46,608 nucleotides of DNA from UBA2160 sp964588665 (lineage in GTDB: Bacteria > Chloroflexota > Dehalococcoidia > Lucifugimonadales > UBA1123): contig CAZPQQ010000020.1 of assembly GCA_964588665.1 (NCBI GenBank), positions 1-46,608 on the forward strand, in the 5' to 3' direction. Within the stretch, counting starts at the first letter, position 1. Each line of letters starts with the position of its first letter. The translations under genes and the position numbers were made by a program. Below are positions 7,058 through 15,650 of this stretch, piece by piece. Below the pieces are notes generated by a model. That model made no database searches. It had not been told where the DNA came from and saw nothing but the letters and a program-made list of their open reading frames with translations.

Positions 7058-7390
7058 ATGGATGCATTCGAGTTCGGTGATTTGGAGCAACAAAGGGAGC
7101 GAACAGGAGAGCGGTACCTCGAATTCCTGACCTTTCCGGCGATGTCCACAGGGGTCTACGCATTGCCGGCGGGAGGGGTCGATTCGCAGCAGCCTCACAC
7201 CGAGGACGAGGTCTACTACGTCGTCTCCGGCAGGGGAGCGATCCGAGTCGCGGACGAGGACAGGCCGGTTGGGCCGGGCAGCGTCGTGTTCGTGGCGCGA
7301 CACGTCGAGCACCGCTTCCACTCGATCACGGAGGACATGACCATCTTCGTGGTTTTCGCTCCGGCCCGAGCTTCGCTGGCTCGGGCGTAA
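7058..7390 (+). CDS. Small single-domain cupin protein
   Basis: A 110-residue cupin. Conserved motif 1 appears as HTEDEVYYVVSGRGAIRV, with a His and Glu suited to metal binding, and motif 2 as PGSVVFVARHVEHRFH. These residues normally hold Fe, Mn or Zn in a small beta-barrel, so the protein may be a dioxygenase, isomerase or sugar/ligand sensor; the family is too broad to choose. It has a strong GAGGAGG ribosome site and follows the FAD oxidoreductase by 18 bases, so it is probably co-transcribed with it. Confidence 0.88.
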   Translation: MDAFEFGDLEQQRERTGERYLEFLTFPAMSTGVYALPAGGVDSQQPHTEDEVYYVVSGRGAIRVADEDRPVGPGSVVFVARHVEHRFHSITEDMTIFVVFAPARASLARA

Positions 7391-7407
7391 CAGGATCGCG
7401 GCCCAGC

Positions 7408-7944
7408 CTATGGCGGCAGAACGATCCCCGTGCCTCGAGGCAGGTCCCACGCCTCTTCCTGCAGGCCGCGGATGAAGTCGATCTGCCCCTGGTGGTGGTT
7501 CTTGTAAGTGATCATGTGACGGAGAACGGCCGCTCGCGTTCGATCTGGTTGACCAGGATCAGGCGCGACTGAAAGGTCGGCGTCTTTCAACGATGCCAGG
7601 TAAGTCAGGCTCCGATCGTGGACCGCTGCCAGGTAGGACGCGAGGATCTTCAGTTGAGGGATGTCTAGGCTCTGCAGACCCATCCTGTCACCTGGATCCG
7701 GGGCGTCGACAGGTCGATCGAACCTTTCGTGCCAGGCGTCCACGATCCACAAAGGCGTCTGTGCGCTGATCTCGCCGAGCATGTTGTCTTCGGCCCGTGC
7801 CAAGTGCCTCAGAACGAAGCCGATGTTGTTCGAGCGGGGCGTGGGTCGCCAGACGACTTGCTCTCGGGTCAGCCCGCTGCACGAGCCCATCAGGCGGATC
7901 TGGACGCCCCTCAGGCATTCGGCGATGAACGTGGTTGTCTGCAT
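7408..7944 (-). CDS. DinB-like putative metal-dependent protein
   Basis: This 178-residue protein has the DinB/YfiT four-helix-bundle pattern. A first helix holds SNNIGFVLRHLARAEDNM (His at 47), and a late helix holds MITYKNHHQGQIDFIRGL (His 150/151), giving the usual His metal triad with a middle His around 109. DinB-fold proteins include thiol S-transferases that use mycothiol or bacillithiol. That is of interest because a mycothiol-like gene set occurs at 32-36 kb, but the link is only inference. ATG 7944 has GGAG six bases ahead; the ATG four codons upstream has no ribosome site. It converges with the cupin gene, 17 bases apart. Confidence 0.8.
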   Translation of the reverse strand: MQTTTFIAECLRGVQIRLMGSCSGLTREQVVWRPTPRSNNIGFVLRHLARAEDNMLGEISAQTPLWIVDAWHERFDRPVDAPDPGDRMGLQSLDIPQLKILASYLAAVHDRSLTYLASLKDADLSVAPDPGQPDRTRAAVLRHMITYKNHHQGQIDFIRGLQEEAWDLPRGTGIVLPP

Positions 7945-8165
7945 GCCAGACTCCATTCGATGCGATTTGCGATGTCAGCCGCCGCGATTCAGATCACAGT
8001 CCGCGCCAGTTTCATGATAAGCCTGGATCACGCGATCCTCAATCATATCGAAGCGTCTGCCCGCAGAAACTGAGCGGAGGCGAAGACGTGATGAAAACTC
8101 CATTCGCGTCCGGTCAGCGCTAGTTTTCGACGTCGATGCATCGGTTTTTGGGCCATGACAGGACA

Positions 8166-8194
8166 TTGACAGCGTTGACGAGCGAAACTACAAT
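8166..8194 (+). promoter_or_regulatory. Near-consensus sigma70 promoter
   Basis: TTGACA (8166-8171) and TACAAT (8189-8194) are separated by exactly 17 bases and point at the iron-sulfur gene starting at 8298, which has an AGGAGG ribosome site. The expected leader is about 95 bases. This is the only evident element in the 353-base gap 7945-8297; the reading frames there do not look coding. Confidence 0.85.
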
Positions 8195-8297
8195 GGCCCC
8201 GCCAGGCGCCGCCCAACGCCAGCTTCCACGGCGTCTGAGAGCGAACGTCGGCTGACCCGGGGCACACGTAATCCAAGCGCGTAATCAGGAGGCACGA

Positions 8298-9245
8298 ATG
8301 AGTTTAGCGACAACGGCCGAAGAAAGGCTTCACGCCGATCCGGCACAGTTCGTAGAGCAAGAAATCAAGGAATTTGTGGCCACCAACCCGGGAAACCGCC
8401 TTCCTTTCTTGGACGACTATGTCATGTGGGCGGAACCGCTTGTGAAGTATGCTGACGGCGACGATCCCCTTTTCGAGCAGTACAAGACCATAATCGCTCC
8501 TACTCATCTCACTCCCCGTGAGGCGCTGGCCAAAGCCTATGACAAACGGGTGGAAGACATCCAGGGACCCCTTTCGGTCATAAGCTGGATTCTCCCCGCC
8601 GTCGAAGCAACCCGAAAGTCGAACCGTGACGAAACGGAAGTCCCCGGCAGGCTCTGGTCCCACACCCGCTGGCATGGCGAAAAGTTCAACGAAACGTTGC
8701 GCGATTATGTCGTCGAGCTCCTCACCGGCATGGGATACATGGCTGTAGCCCCGTTCATGCAGCCTTACTTCAAGACGTTTGCCAATGACAAAGGGCCGTA
8801 TTCGAACTGGTCCGAGCGGCATGCCGCCTACGCCGCGGGGCACGGCACGTTCAGTCTTTCTGATGGTTTGATCACTGAGGTCGGAATCGCCCATCGCGTC
8901 GGGAACGTTGTCACCGATCTCGAATTGCCGACCAGCCTAAGGACAGCCACAGGACCATACGCAAACTGCCTCTTCGACGCGGGAGTCAACTGTCGAGCTT
9001 GCATCATCCGGTGCCCGGCCGACGCCATCACTGAGAAGGGCCACGATAAGATCAAGTGTCAGCAGTACCTGAACAGCATCGGTTACTCGACCGAGGCGTT
9101 GAAGAACGGATATGTCAACGAAACGAGCGTAGCCGGTTGCGGCTTGTGTCAGACCAAAGTGCCCTGTGAATTCGAAAACCCGATCAATCGGTTGAAGCGG
9201 AAGGAACGTTGGCAGGGAGTCCAAGTGATCCCCCACATGGGTTAG
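8298..9245 (+). CDS. QueG/reductive-dehalogenase-like iron-sulfur protein
   Basis: The C-terminal third carries two [4Fe-4S] cluster motifs: C232xxC235xxxC239P with C254 nearby, and C281GLC284 with C290. Ahead of them, WSERHAAYAAGHGTFSLSDG and the VVTDLEL block match the core shared by epoxyqueuosine reductase (QueG) and corrinoid reductive dehalogenases. At 315 residues it lacks the C-terminal HEAT repeats of many QueG proteins, and it has no Tat signal, so it is likely cytoplasmic. It may be a corrinoid-dependent reductase, but cobalamin binding cannot be proven from sequence. It stands alone with a strong promoter and ribosome site. True QueG is an alternative, though the sequence looks divergent and no queuosine genes are nearby. 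Confidence 0.8.
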   Translation: MSLATTAEERLHADPAQFVEQEIKEFVATNPGNRLPFLDDYVMWAEPLVKYADGDDPLFEQYKTIIAPTHLTPREALAKAYDKRVEDIQGPLSVISWILPAVEATRKSNRDETEVPGRLWSHTRWHGEKFNETLRDYVVELLTGMGYMAVAPFMQPYFKTFANDKGPYSNWSERHAAYAAGHGTFSLSDGLITEVGIAHRVGNVVTDLELPTSLRTATGPYANCLFDAGVNCRACIIRCPADAITEKGHDKIKCQQYLNSIGYSTEALKNGYVNETSVAGCGLCQTKVPCEFENPINRLKRKERWQGVQVIPHMG

Positions 9246-9394
9246 CTAGCCGCTGACGCACAAATAACCGACGTGCCCGTACGGACCCGTGTTGGGAAGC
9301 GCCCGTGGCGTGAGTTTTTGGCCTTCACCATCACGGAAGCGATTCGCGAAATGCGCGTGCGCTGTTTATCGTCTGTGACCGGCTATGCCGCCCG

Positions 9395-10324
9395 CTACTT
9401 GTAGTGCCGATCCAGCTCCGACGCGTACCGCGCCCCGAGCTCCGATGCGTGCGTGTCCAGCCAATCGGAGAGGCGGGTCGCGCCGGGTGGTGGCTCGCCT
9501 GGCTTCGACACCAGCAGATCGGCTGTGAGGCCGTCCAGCTCGTCCTTTGTTAGCACCACGTCTCGGACCAGCAGCCCCATCAGCTTCGATGCCAGCATCG
9601 CTAGGCGTGGGTTCACGTGAACGAGCGTTGATCGAGCGCCGATCTTCGTCGCGATGAGACGGACCATGGCTTCGTACGTGAACACCTCTGGCCCCACCGC
9701 GTCAAGCGCCACGTTGTCGTTCCGTTCACCCATCTTGACGGCGAGCCGGGCCAGGTCGTCTACGAATATCGGCTGCACACGGTATTGACCGGAGCCGAAT
9801 ATCGGATGCATGGGGAAGCGCCGCAAGAGCCACGCGATGTTGTTCGTGAGGATGTCCTCGATCCCGAATATCAGTGTCGGCCTGAGAATGGCGTAAGACA
9901 ACCCGGATTGTCGGATGGCGTCCTCCACTTCCGCTTTGCCCCGGAAGTACGGCAGCGGTGAATCCCTGGTCGCGTTGGTGATGCTGACGTGGACGATTCG
10001 GCGGACGCCAGCCTCCTCAGCGGCTTGAATCAGCGCCCGGATGTCCCGCACAGCACGCTGGTGCGTGAGCTCACCCTTGGCGAAGCGTATCCAGTACGTG
10101 TTGAACAGGGTGTCGGCGCCGTCTAGCGCGCGTCGCATCTCCTGCGCGCTGTCGAAATCGAGAGGCAACGCGCTGACGCGACCTTCGAATGGGTCTGGCC
10201 GGTCGGGATGGCCTGTCAGAGTGCGCACCTCGCTTCCGGCGTCCAACAAACGTCGGGCGATGTACTTGCCCGTGTATCCGAAAGCCCCTGTGACTACGTG
10301 CGTGACGTTCAACTCCCACGACAA
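9395..10324 (-). CDS. Atypical SDR / NmrA-like NAD(P)-binding protein
   Basis: The 309-residue protein starts with a Rossmann glycine motif (VVTGAFGYTGKYIARRLL) and continues with VRRIVHVSITNATRDSPLPY and YFRGKAEVEDAIRQSGL, where the active-site Tyr-x-x-x-Lys appears as YFRGK. ILRPTLIFG and the VQPIFVDDLARLAV stretch match the complex I NDUFA9-like and NmrA-like atypical SDR families. Such proteins act as dehydrogenases, quinone-linked assembly factors or redox sensors; no substrate can be named. The ribosome site is weak, so the start is uncertain by a few codons. It is divergent from the MetF-like gene, with 155 bases between them. Confidence 0.82.
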   Translation of the reverse strand: MSWELNVTHVVTGAFGYTGKYIARRLLDAGSEVRTLTGHPDRPDPFEGRVSALPLDFDSAQEMRRALDGADTLFNTYWIRFAKGELTHQRAVRDIRALIQAAEEAGVRRIVHVSITNATRDSPLPYFRGKAEVEDAIRQSGLSYAILRPTLIFGIEDILTNNIAWLLRRFPMHPIFGSGQYRVQPIFVDDLARLAVKMGERNDNVALDAVGPEVFTYEAMVRLIATKIGARSTLVHVNPRLAMLASKLMGLLVRDVVLTKDELDGLTADLLVSKPGEPPPGATRLSDWLDTHASELGARYASELDRHYK

Positions 10325-10427
10325 CGGTGCGGTTTGGCGACGGCGCCGAAATTCCCATCATACCCGTTTATCTGCGATGCAGTTCGACTCAACGTGAGGA
10401 AAAGCCCACCGCGTCTTTCAGATGCAA

Positions 10428-10433
10428 TACAAT
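10428..10433 (+). promoter_or_regulatory. Possible -10 box for the MetF-like gene
   Basis: TACAAT lies about 46 bases ahead of the GTG at 10480 and overlaps the upstream ATG at 10432. This argues that translation begins at 10480. No good -35 is visible. Confidence 0.35.
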
Positions 10434-10479
10434 GTCAAACGCATCCCGACATGTCGGCGCCGGCTGCGCTAGAGAGATC

Positions 10480-11361
10480 GTGTTGAACCAGCTCGCCAAC
10501 GTCTTACAGTCCGGCAGGTTCGCTGTGACCGCGGAGCTCAACCTGCCGAAGGGCACGGACCTCAGGCCGATGCTCCGGCGTGCGGCGCCTCTCAAAGGTT
10601 TGGTCGACGCGTTCAACGTAACGGATTCGGCCAGCTCCCGCATGACGATGGCGCCGGTCGCCGCGGCCCACATGCTGCTCGACGAAGGATTGGAGCCGAT
10701 CCTGCAGATCACGTGCCGCGACAAGAACCGGATTGCCCTCCAGGCCGATCTCCTTGGCGCCTCCGCGCTCGGGATCACGAACCTCCTCTGCATGCGTGGC
10801 GACGACCCTCAGGCAGGTGACCATCCCGACGCGAAACCGGTTTTCGATATCGAGACGATCGACTTGCTGGAGGCGGCAGTCTCGCTCCGATCGGGGACCG
10901 ACATGATGGGCGCCCAACTCAGAGGCGCTCCGGAGTTCCATGTCGGCGCCGTGTGCAATCCCGGCTCGCCGGACATGGATGGAGAGCTGAGGCGCATGGA
11001 GGAGAAGATCACGGCTGGAGCCGAGTTCTTCCAGACTCAGGCCGTGTACGATCCCAAAGCATTCGGCACGTTTATGGCCGAGGCTAAGGCGTTCGACGTT
11101 CCGGTGCTCGCGGGCATGATCCTTCCGAAATCGGGCGACATGGCCCGCAACCTGAACGCCAACCTCTCGGGCGTGACCGTGCCCGATGGCCTGATCGACG
11201 AGCTAGACAGCGCCGAAGACAAGAGTGCTAAATGCATCGAGATCGCGGCCCGTACGATCAACGAAATCTCTTCGACGTGCCAGGGTGTGCACATAATGGC
11301 CATCGGATGGGAGTCGAGGATTCCCATCATTCTTCGGGCGGCTGGCCTCACGTCAGCCTGA
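10480..11361 (+). CDS. metF: Methylenetetrahydrofolate-reductase-family protein
   Basis: The 293-residue protein is a MetF-type TIM barrel: FAVTAELNLPKGTDLRPML at the N-terminus, ITCRDKNRIALQADLLGASA in the flavin/folate region, NLLCMRGDD, and AGAEFFQTQAVYDPKAF near the C-terminal half. MetF reduces 5,10-methylene- to 5-methyl-tetrahydrofolate with FAD and reduced pyridine nucleotide or ferredoxin. The open frame starts earlier (10327), but that part overlaps a probable -10 box and looks non-coding; GTG 10480 is preferred, with ATG 10432 as an alternative. No methionine synthase is in the window. With glyA elsewhere in the window it fits one-carbon metabolism, although the two are not linked in an operon. 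Confidence 0.85.
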   Translation: MLNQLANVLQSGRFAVTAELNLPKGTDLRPMLRRAAPLKGLVDAFNVTDSASSRMTMAPVAAAHMLLDEGLEPILQITCRDKNRIALQADLLGASALGITNLLCMRGDDPQAGDHPDAKPVFDIETIDLLEAAVSLRSGTDMMGAQLRGAPEFHVGAVCNPGSPDMDGELRRMEEKITAGAEFFQTQAVYDPKAFGTFMAEAKAFDVPVLAGMILPKSGDMARNLNANLSGVTVPDGLIDELDSAEDKSAKCIEIAARTINEISSTCQGVHIMAIGWESRIPIILRAAGLTSA

Positions 11362-11461
11362 TGGCACCGGTTCTTTCCGCGTACAAGGGCCTCTGGTTCA
11401 CCGACGAGTCGTTCCTGGTGACTGGGTCGATTCAGAGTAGAAGCCGCCAGGCGCACCCGGC

Positions 11462-12403
11462 TCAGCCGCTGATCTCCGGCATGCCAGCCTCGCGGCGGGC
11501 GTCGTTGATGTGCTCCAGAATCCGAACGCTGAGCGGGGCCATCTCGTAGCCGATGTCGGCCAACATCTGGCTGTTGTCGACAAGGTACACGTGTGGGACG
11601 CGCCGCTCGCCGGTGCTGATCCGGGCGTCCGGGAGGAAGCTCCGCACCGCGTTGGCCATGTCTCCGACCGTGGCCAGGTGTCCGCCGCTGTTGTACGTGC
11701 GGTGGTTCAGCTTGTCGGCCAACGCGACTCGGACGAAGATCTGCGCGGCGTCTTCGGCGTGAATCATGGCGGACGGCTCAGCAGATGAAAACGGAACGTC
11801 CACCGGCTTGCCCACGGCGGGCAGCGACGCAAGGAGACCGCCCACAATCCCCGTCATCCCGGTGACGCGTCCGTGGCCGAACACGGTGCAGATGCGCACC
11901 CCTCGCACATCCATGCCGTACAGGTCGATGTACTTGCCCGCCGAGAAATCGTTGGCCGTCTTGGTCATGCCGTAGACGTTCACCGGGCTCGCCATGTCGT
12001 CTTCGATCACAAGCCGGTCGCCGAACGTCTCCTGCACGCCGTAAACGGCGATCGAGCTCGCGTACACAACTCTTTCCACGGCGATCCATCGGGCGACTTC
12101 GAAGACGTTGTTCGTGCCCTGGATGTTGACGAACATGCCGGAGTGTGGGCGTTCCTCGGTGTCGGGTGGCAACATCGCGGCCATGTGGATGATTCGGCTG
12201 ACGTTGTTGGCGCTCGCGGCGTCCATCAGGTGGGAAATCTGAGTGATGTCGCCGCGGTGCACAGTTATGCGATCCAGGAGCGGCTCCAGGTTGGCCCGAG
12301 GTGGCGCCATGTCGAAACAGACGACATCCTCTCCTCTGTCGACCAACTCCCGGATGATCCGAGCGCCTATGAATCCCGTCCCGCCTGTAACCATGATTGC
12401 CAT
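11462..12403 (-). CDS. Extended SDR NAD-dependent epimerase/dehydratase
   Basis: The 313-residue protein is an extended SDR. TGGTGFIGARI binds the dinucleotide, HMAAMLPPDTEE is the second cofactor motif, YASSIAVYG supplies the Ser, and YGMTKT is the YxxxK catalytic pair. These enzymes act on nucleotide sugars or related substrates (UDP-glucose 4-epimerase, dTDP-glucose dehydratase and relatives). No sugar-pathway partner lies beside it, so the substrate is open. The final ~60 residues (VPHVYLVDNSQMLADIGYEM) are typical of the substrate-binding lobe. It lies about 130 bases downstream of the YhaN-like gene on the same strand. Confidence 0.87.
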   Translation of the reverse strand: MAIMVTGGTGFIGARIIRELVDRGEDVVCFDMAPPRANLEPLLDRITVHRGDITQISHLMDAASANNVSRIIHMAAMLPPDTEERPHSGMFVNIQGTNNVFEVARWIAVERVVYASSIAVYGVQETFGDRLVIEDDMASPVNVYGMTKTANDFSAGKYIDLYGMDVRGVRICTVFGHGRVTGMTGIVGGLLASLPAVGKPVDVPFSSAEPSAMIHAEDAAQIFVRVALADKLNHRTYNSGGHLATVGDMANAVRSFLPDARISTGERRVPHVYLVDNSQMLADIGYEMAPLSVRILEHINDARREAGMPEISG

Positions 12404-12533
12404 GTCGCAGTGTCTCCCAAAATCAAAGTTTGCCCGAGGCGTATCGCGCGCCCCGAACGCCGATCATGATACGAGTCGATGCAAGTCGACGCAATGCTGA
12501 GGTGATCGAGTTGGCGATGATTGGCGACGCGGC

Positions 12534-15500
12534 CTATGGCAGAGCGTCGAGGTCGATGACCTCGGTGCCAGGGGCGACCTTGCAGAACAGCTCGACCATC
12601 TCCGGGTGGCACGTGAAGACCAACACCTGGTTGGTCTTCGACAACTCAGCGAAGGCTTCCGCGGCCTTGTGCTGTCGATCAGGATCGAAGTTGACCAGCA
12701 CCTCGTCGACGATGACGGGCAGGCTTTCCGAGTGCTCTCCGAACTCACGGATCAACCCGAACCTCAGCGCCAGGTAGAGCTGCTCTCGCGTTCCGCGGCT
12801 GAGCTGTTCCGGCTCCAGTGTCGCGCCGGTGGATGTCTCGACATACACCTGTGATGGTTGGTCGGCGGGAATGAACACGCGACAGTACCGATCTCCGGTG
12901 ATGGTGGCGAAGAACTCTTGCGCGTGGCGGATCACGCCCGGTTGTCGCTCCTGCTCGTACTTCTGTCTCGTACGCTGGAGAATCGTGGCGGCGATTGTCA
13001 GCTTCGACCACTCGGCCGCGAGGTCTTTGATCTGCGCCAACAAGGACTCCCGGCGCGCCCTCAGTTCGGAGGACGCCTCGTCGGTCGCCAGACGCCCGAG
13101 CTCATTCGTGAGGCTGCCTCCCTCTTTGTCCGACTCGCTACGTTGAGCGTCCAGCGTTTCGATGTCGTGCTTGACCGTCGTCAGCTCGTCATTCAGGTAC
13201 TCAGACGAAGTCTGTGCCAGAGTGTTTATGAGTTGTTGCAGAGGCTGATTCGGAAGGCACAGACGCTGAAGGTGTTCACGCTCCTCGGTGAGTTGACGCT
13301 CTAAGTCCTGCCTTTGTTTGTGTTGACCGGCTCTACGCCGAAGGTCTTCGGGGTCAGCGGCGCCGGCCGTGGCGATGAGTTCACTGCGCTCAGCGTTGAG
13401 CCTCTCAAGGCGTCGTTGCGTGCTGCCGAGACGCTGACTGGCATCTTCCAACGCCTTTTCGGCGTTTTGGCGCGCTAGAATCGCTTCGTTCGCCTGGTCC
13501 AACCGCCTGATCAGGTCGTCGGCTGCCATTGACACCTTCGATGAGTTGGCGCCGTCGAGGTCCAATCCATGCCTCGAAGCTACGGACTCGACCAGATCAC
13601 GGTATTCGGAGATGTCTCGCTCGATCGCCTTGATACGGTCACGCATTTGGACGACAGGGGTGCGTTGGGCACGTGCGGTCTCGACGCGACCCAGCAACTG
13701 CATGAACGTATTTGGCGTGAGCGTCTCGGCAAGGTCCCTGGCAATCAGCCATGTACGCCAATCATTGAGAGCCGACTCACTTGACGCCGTCGCGGCATCG
13801 AGCAGCTCTTGTGCTTCAGCCGTCCGCGCTGTCTGTCGCACCACCACGCGCTCGGATTCGCCGAGGGTTCCCGCCGCCACCTGATATCGACGTATGGCCT
13901 CCTGAATGCCGCTCAAGCCCTCCTCGAATTCATCCAACGACGCTGAGTCTATCTCGGCCAACCCTATCGCTTCACCCGCGTTCTGAATCTCTTTGTCAGC
14001 CGACTGCTCTGTCGATGCAGCTTCACGATGCTGGGCGCGCAGCGCGCCTTCCCGACTGCCAGTGTCGTCGGACTGCTTCGTCGTTCGCGTCAGGTACGTG
14101 GCGATGCCAAACACCACGAGCACGGCGCCGAGCGCCAAAGCCGCCTGTTGCCCATCGAGGACGACGCCAACGCCGAGGGCAATCAAACCCCCAACCACGA
14201 GGAGAATAGGCGTCAGCGGGAGGCGGGTCACTGAGGCCTTGTCGTCGTCGGCGTCGAAGGCTGCGAGTTGACTGTCTAGGTCTTGTGTTCGCTGGCGAGC
14301 CGCGATCAGCTCCGCGTAGCTGGTTCTAGCGGCACGCACGCGTCGACGTTGTTCCTGAAGCTGCTCCGAATCCAACGCTGGCTGATCGATTCCGTCGAAC
14401 GCCGCCTCGGCCTCGCGTTGGGCTTGGGCAGCATCCCGCTGATCCTGTTGGGATCGCTCCAAACCGATGTTGCAATCCCGAACTGCCTGTTCGGCCGCCG
14501 TGAGCCGCTCGCGCAGTTGTTCCGCCTCATCTCGGACGACCATCGATGCGTCGAACCTATCAAGTCTCGCTTCGTCCCAGTCCTGGCCCAGGTCGCGCAG
14601 GTCATGCGTAAGCTTTTTGCTGTCCGCCCCGAGATCGGCCACGCGTTTAGGAAGGTCGTAAACCGAGCTATCGAATCTGTCGCGACCTCTGCGAATGGAT
14701 TCGATCACCGTTGCCTCAGGCGTCAGATCTTCGTCCGGCACATCTTTGCTCGCCTCGATCTCCGCTTGGGTCAACGCCGCCTGGGCGTCTTCGACTTCCG
14801 GCGCCGCTTCCTCGATTCGTTCGTCCAAGCCCTCCAGCCGCACGGCCGCGTTCTCGGGGAATCGGACAAACTCAGGCAGTGCTCGGAGGCGGTCCTCACG
14901 CAGCCTGATGGGGGCCCATTCGTCCCATGCTCGCGAGAGTCGATCAAGATCGCTCGCTTGCGACGAAAGTTCGGCCCTTCGTGCGGCGATGGACTCCAGC
15001 TCTTCGCGCACTTGCTGTCCTCGAGTTGTGAGCCGGCCGTACTCAACAGCTTGATTCGCCGTCTCGGCGAGTTGCGACTCCGTGTCTTGCAGCTCGTTCA
15101 GAATTGTGGCCGCCTTGTGTGAGCGGCCTCTCGGTGCGAAGATCGCTTGTCGGCTGGCGTCGAGTTCTCGGACCGCCGCGGGCAGGTTTGCCGCGCCAAC
15201 GCCGGCGCTGTAGATACGGCCGCTGACTTCCTCGCCACTCAGCGATTTCATGTCCTGTAGTTCGTCCAGGCTGAAAGCGAACACCGACTTGAAGAGGTCT
15301 GCGGAAGGTCCGACGAGCGAGGGCATCACACTGTCGTCGAAACGAGCGCCGTTCGGCCCGGTGACGTCCAGCGGCCCGCCACGCGGTCCTTGGTGTCGCT
15401 GGACCGTGTATTGTTGCCCGACGCCGTTGGTCAAAGTAAGACGTCCGCCGTGCACGCCGCCTGCGAACGGCGGGTAGTGCCGGTTCGCCAGACGGCCTGG

Positions 15501-15650
15501 GAATCCGAACAGCACTGTGCGCACAAACGACAACAGGGTGCTTTTCCCTGCCTCGTTGGCGCCCGATATGACGGTCAGCGGACCGTTGGCGAGGATATCC
15601 ACGTCGTGGAAGTGGCCGAACCCGTCGATGAAGATGCGGTCGATCCTCAC
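12534..15650 (-). CDS. YhaN/SbcC-like AAA ATPase with coiled coils and a membrane hairpin
   Basis: The 1038-residue protein has an SMC/Rad50-like layout. The N-terminal Walker A is GANEAGKST (about residues 30-38). Long Glu/Arg/Gln-rich coiled coils follow, interrupted near residues 475-515 by two hydrophobic segments (LTPILLVVGGLIALGVGVVL and AALALGAVLVVFGIATYL), a feature of the YhaN group. At the C-terminus come the signature LSRGTREQLYLALRFG, Walker B LPVIVDEVLVNFDPDR and the His switch VLVFTCHPEM. It probably works with the SbcD-like nuclease on DNA ends, perhaps at the membrane. The GTG start overlaps the nuclease stop (GTGA), implying translational coupling; the longer upstream frame is the antisense of nothing coding and was discarded. 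Confidence 0.92.
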   Translation of the reverse strand: MRIDRIFIDGFGHFHDVDILANGPLTVISGANEAGKSTLLSFVRTVLFGFPGRLANRHYPPFAGGVHGGRLTLTNGVGQQYTVQRHQGPRGGPLDVTGPNGARFDDSVMPSLVGPSADLFKSVFAFSLDELQDMKSLSGEEVSGRIYSAGVGAANLPAAVRELDASRQAIFAPRGRSHKAATILNELQDTESQLAETANQAVEYGRLTTRGQQVREELESIAARRAELSSQASDLDRLSRAWDEWAPIRLREDRLRALPEFVRFPENAAVRLEGLDERIEEAAPEVEDAQAALTQAEIEASKDVPDEDLTPEATVIESIRRGRDRFDSSVYDLPKRVADLGADSKKLTHDLRDLGQDWDEARLDRFDASMVVRDEAEQLRERLTAAEQAVRDCNIGLERSQQDQRDAAQAQREAEAAFDGIDQPALDSEQLQEQRRRVRAARTSYAELIAARQRTQDLDSQLAAFDADDDKASVTRLPLTPILLVVGGLIALGVGVVLDGQQAALALGAVLVVFGIATYLTRTTKQSDDTGSREGALRAQHREAASTEQSADKEIQNAGEAIGLAEIDSASLDEFEEGLSGIQEAIRRYQVAAGTLGESERVVVRQTARTAEAQELLDAATASSESALNDWRTWLIARDLAETLTPNTFMQLLGRVETARAQRTPVVQMRDRIKAIERDISEYRDLVESVASRHGLDLDGANSSKVSMAADDLIRRLDQANEAILARQNAEKALEDASQRLGSTQRRLERLNAERSELIATAGAADPEDLRRRAGQHKQRQDLERQLTEEREHLQRLCLPNQPLQQLINTLAQTSSEYLNDELTTVKHDIETLDAQRSESDKEGGSLTNELGRLATDEASSELRARRESLLAQIKDLAAEWSKLTIAATILQRTRQKYEQERQPGVIRHAQEFFATITGDRYCRVFIPADQPSQVYVETSTGATLEPEQLSRGTREQLYLALRFGLIREFGEHSESLPVIVDEVLVNFDPDRQHKAAEAFAELSKTNQVLVFTCHPEMVELFCKVAPGTEVIDLDALP

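Noticed and set aside
6149..7450. Minus-strand frame of 433 codons.
   Set aside because: It is antisense to the FAD oxidoreductase and cupin genes, without a ribosome site or family signature.
8043..8276. Minus-strand 77-codon frame.
   Set aside because: It covers the promoter region of the QueG-like gene and has no protein-like pattern.
10327..10479. N-terminal extension of the MetF-like protein.
   Set aside because: It overlaps a probable -10 box and lacks family residues, so GTG 10480 was chosen.
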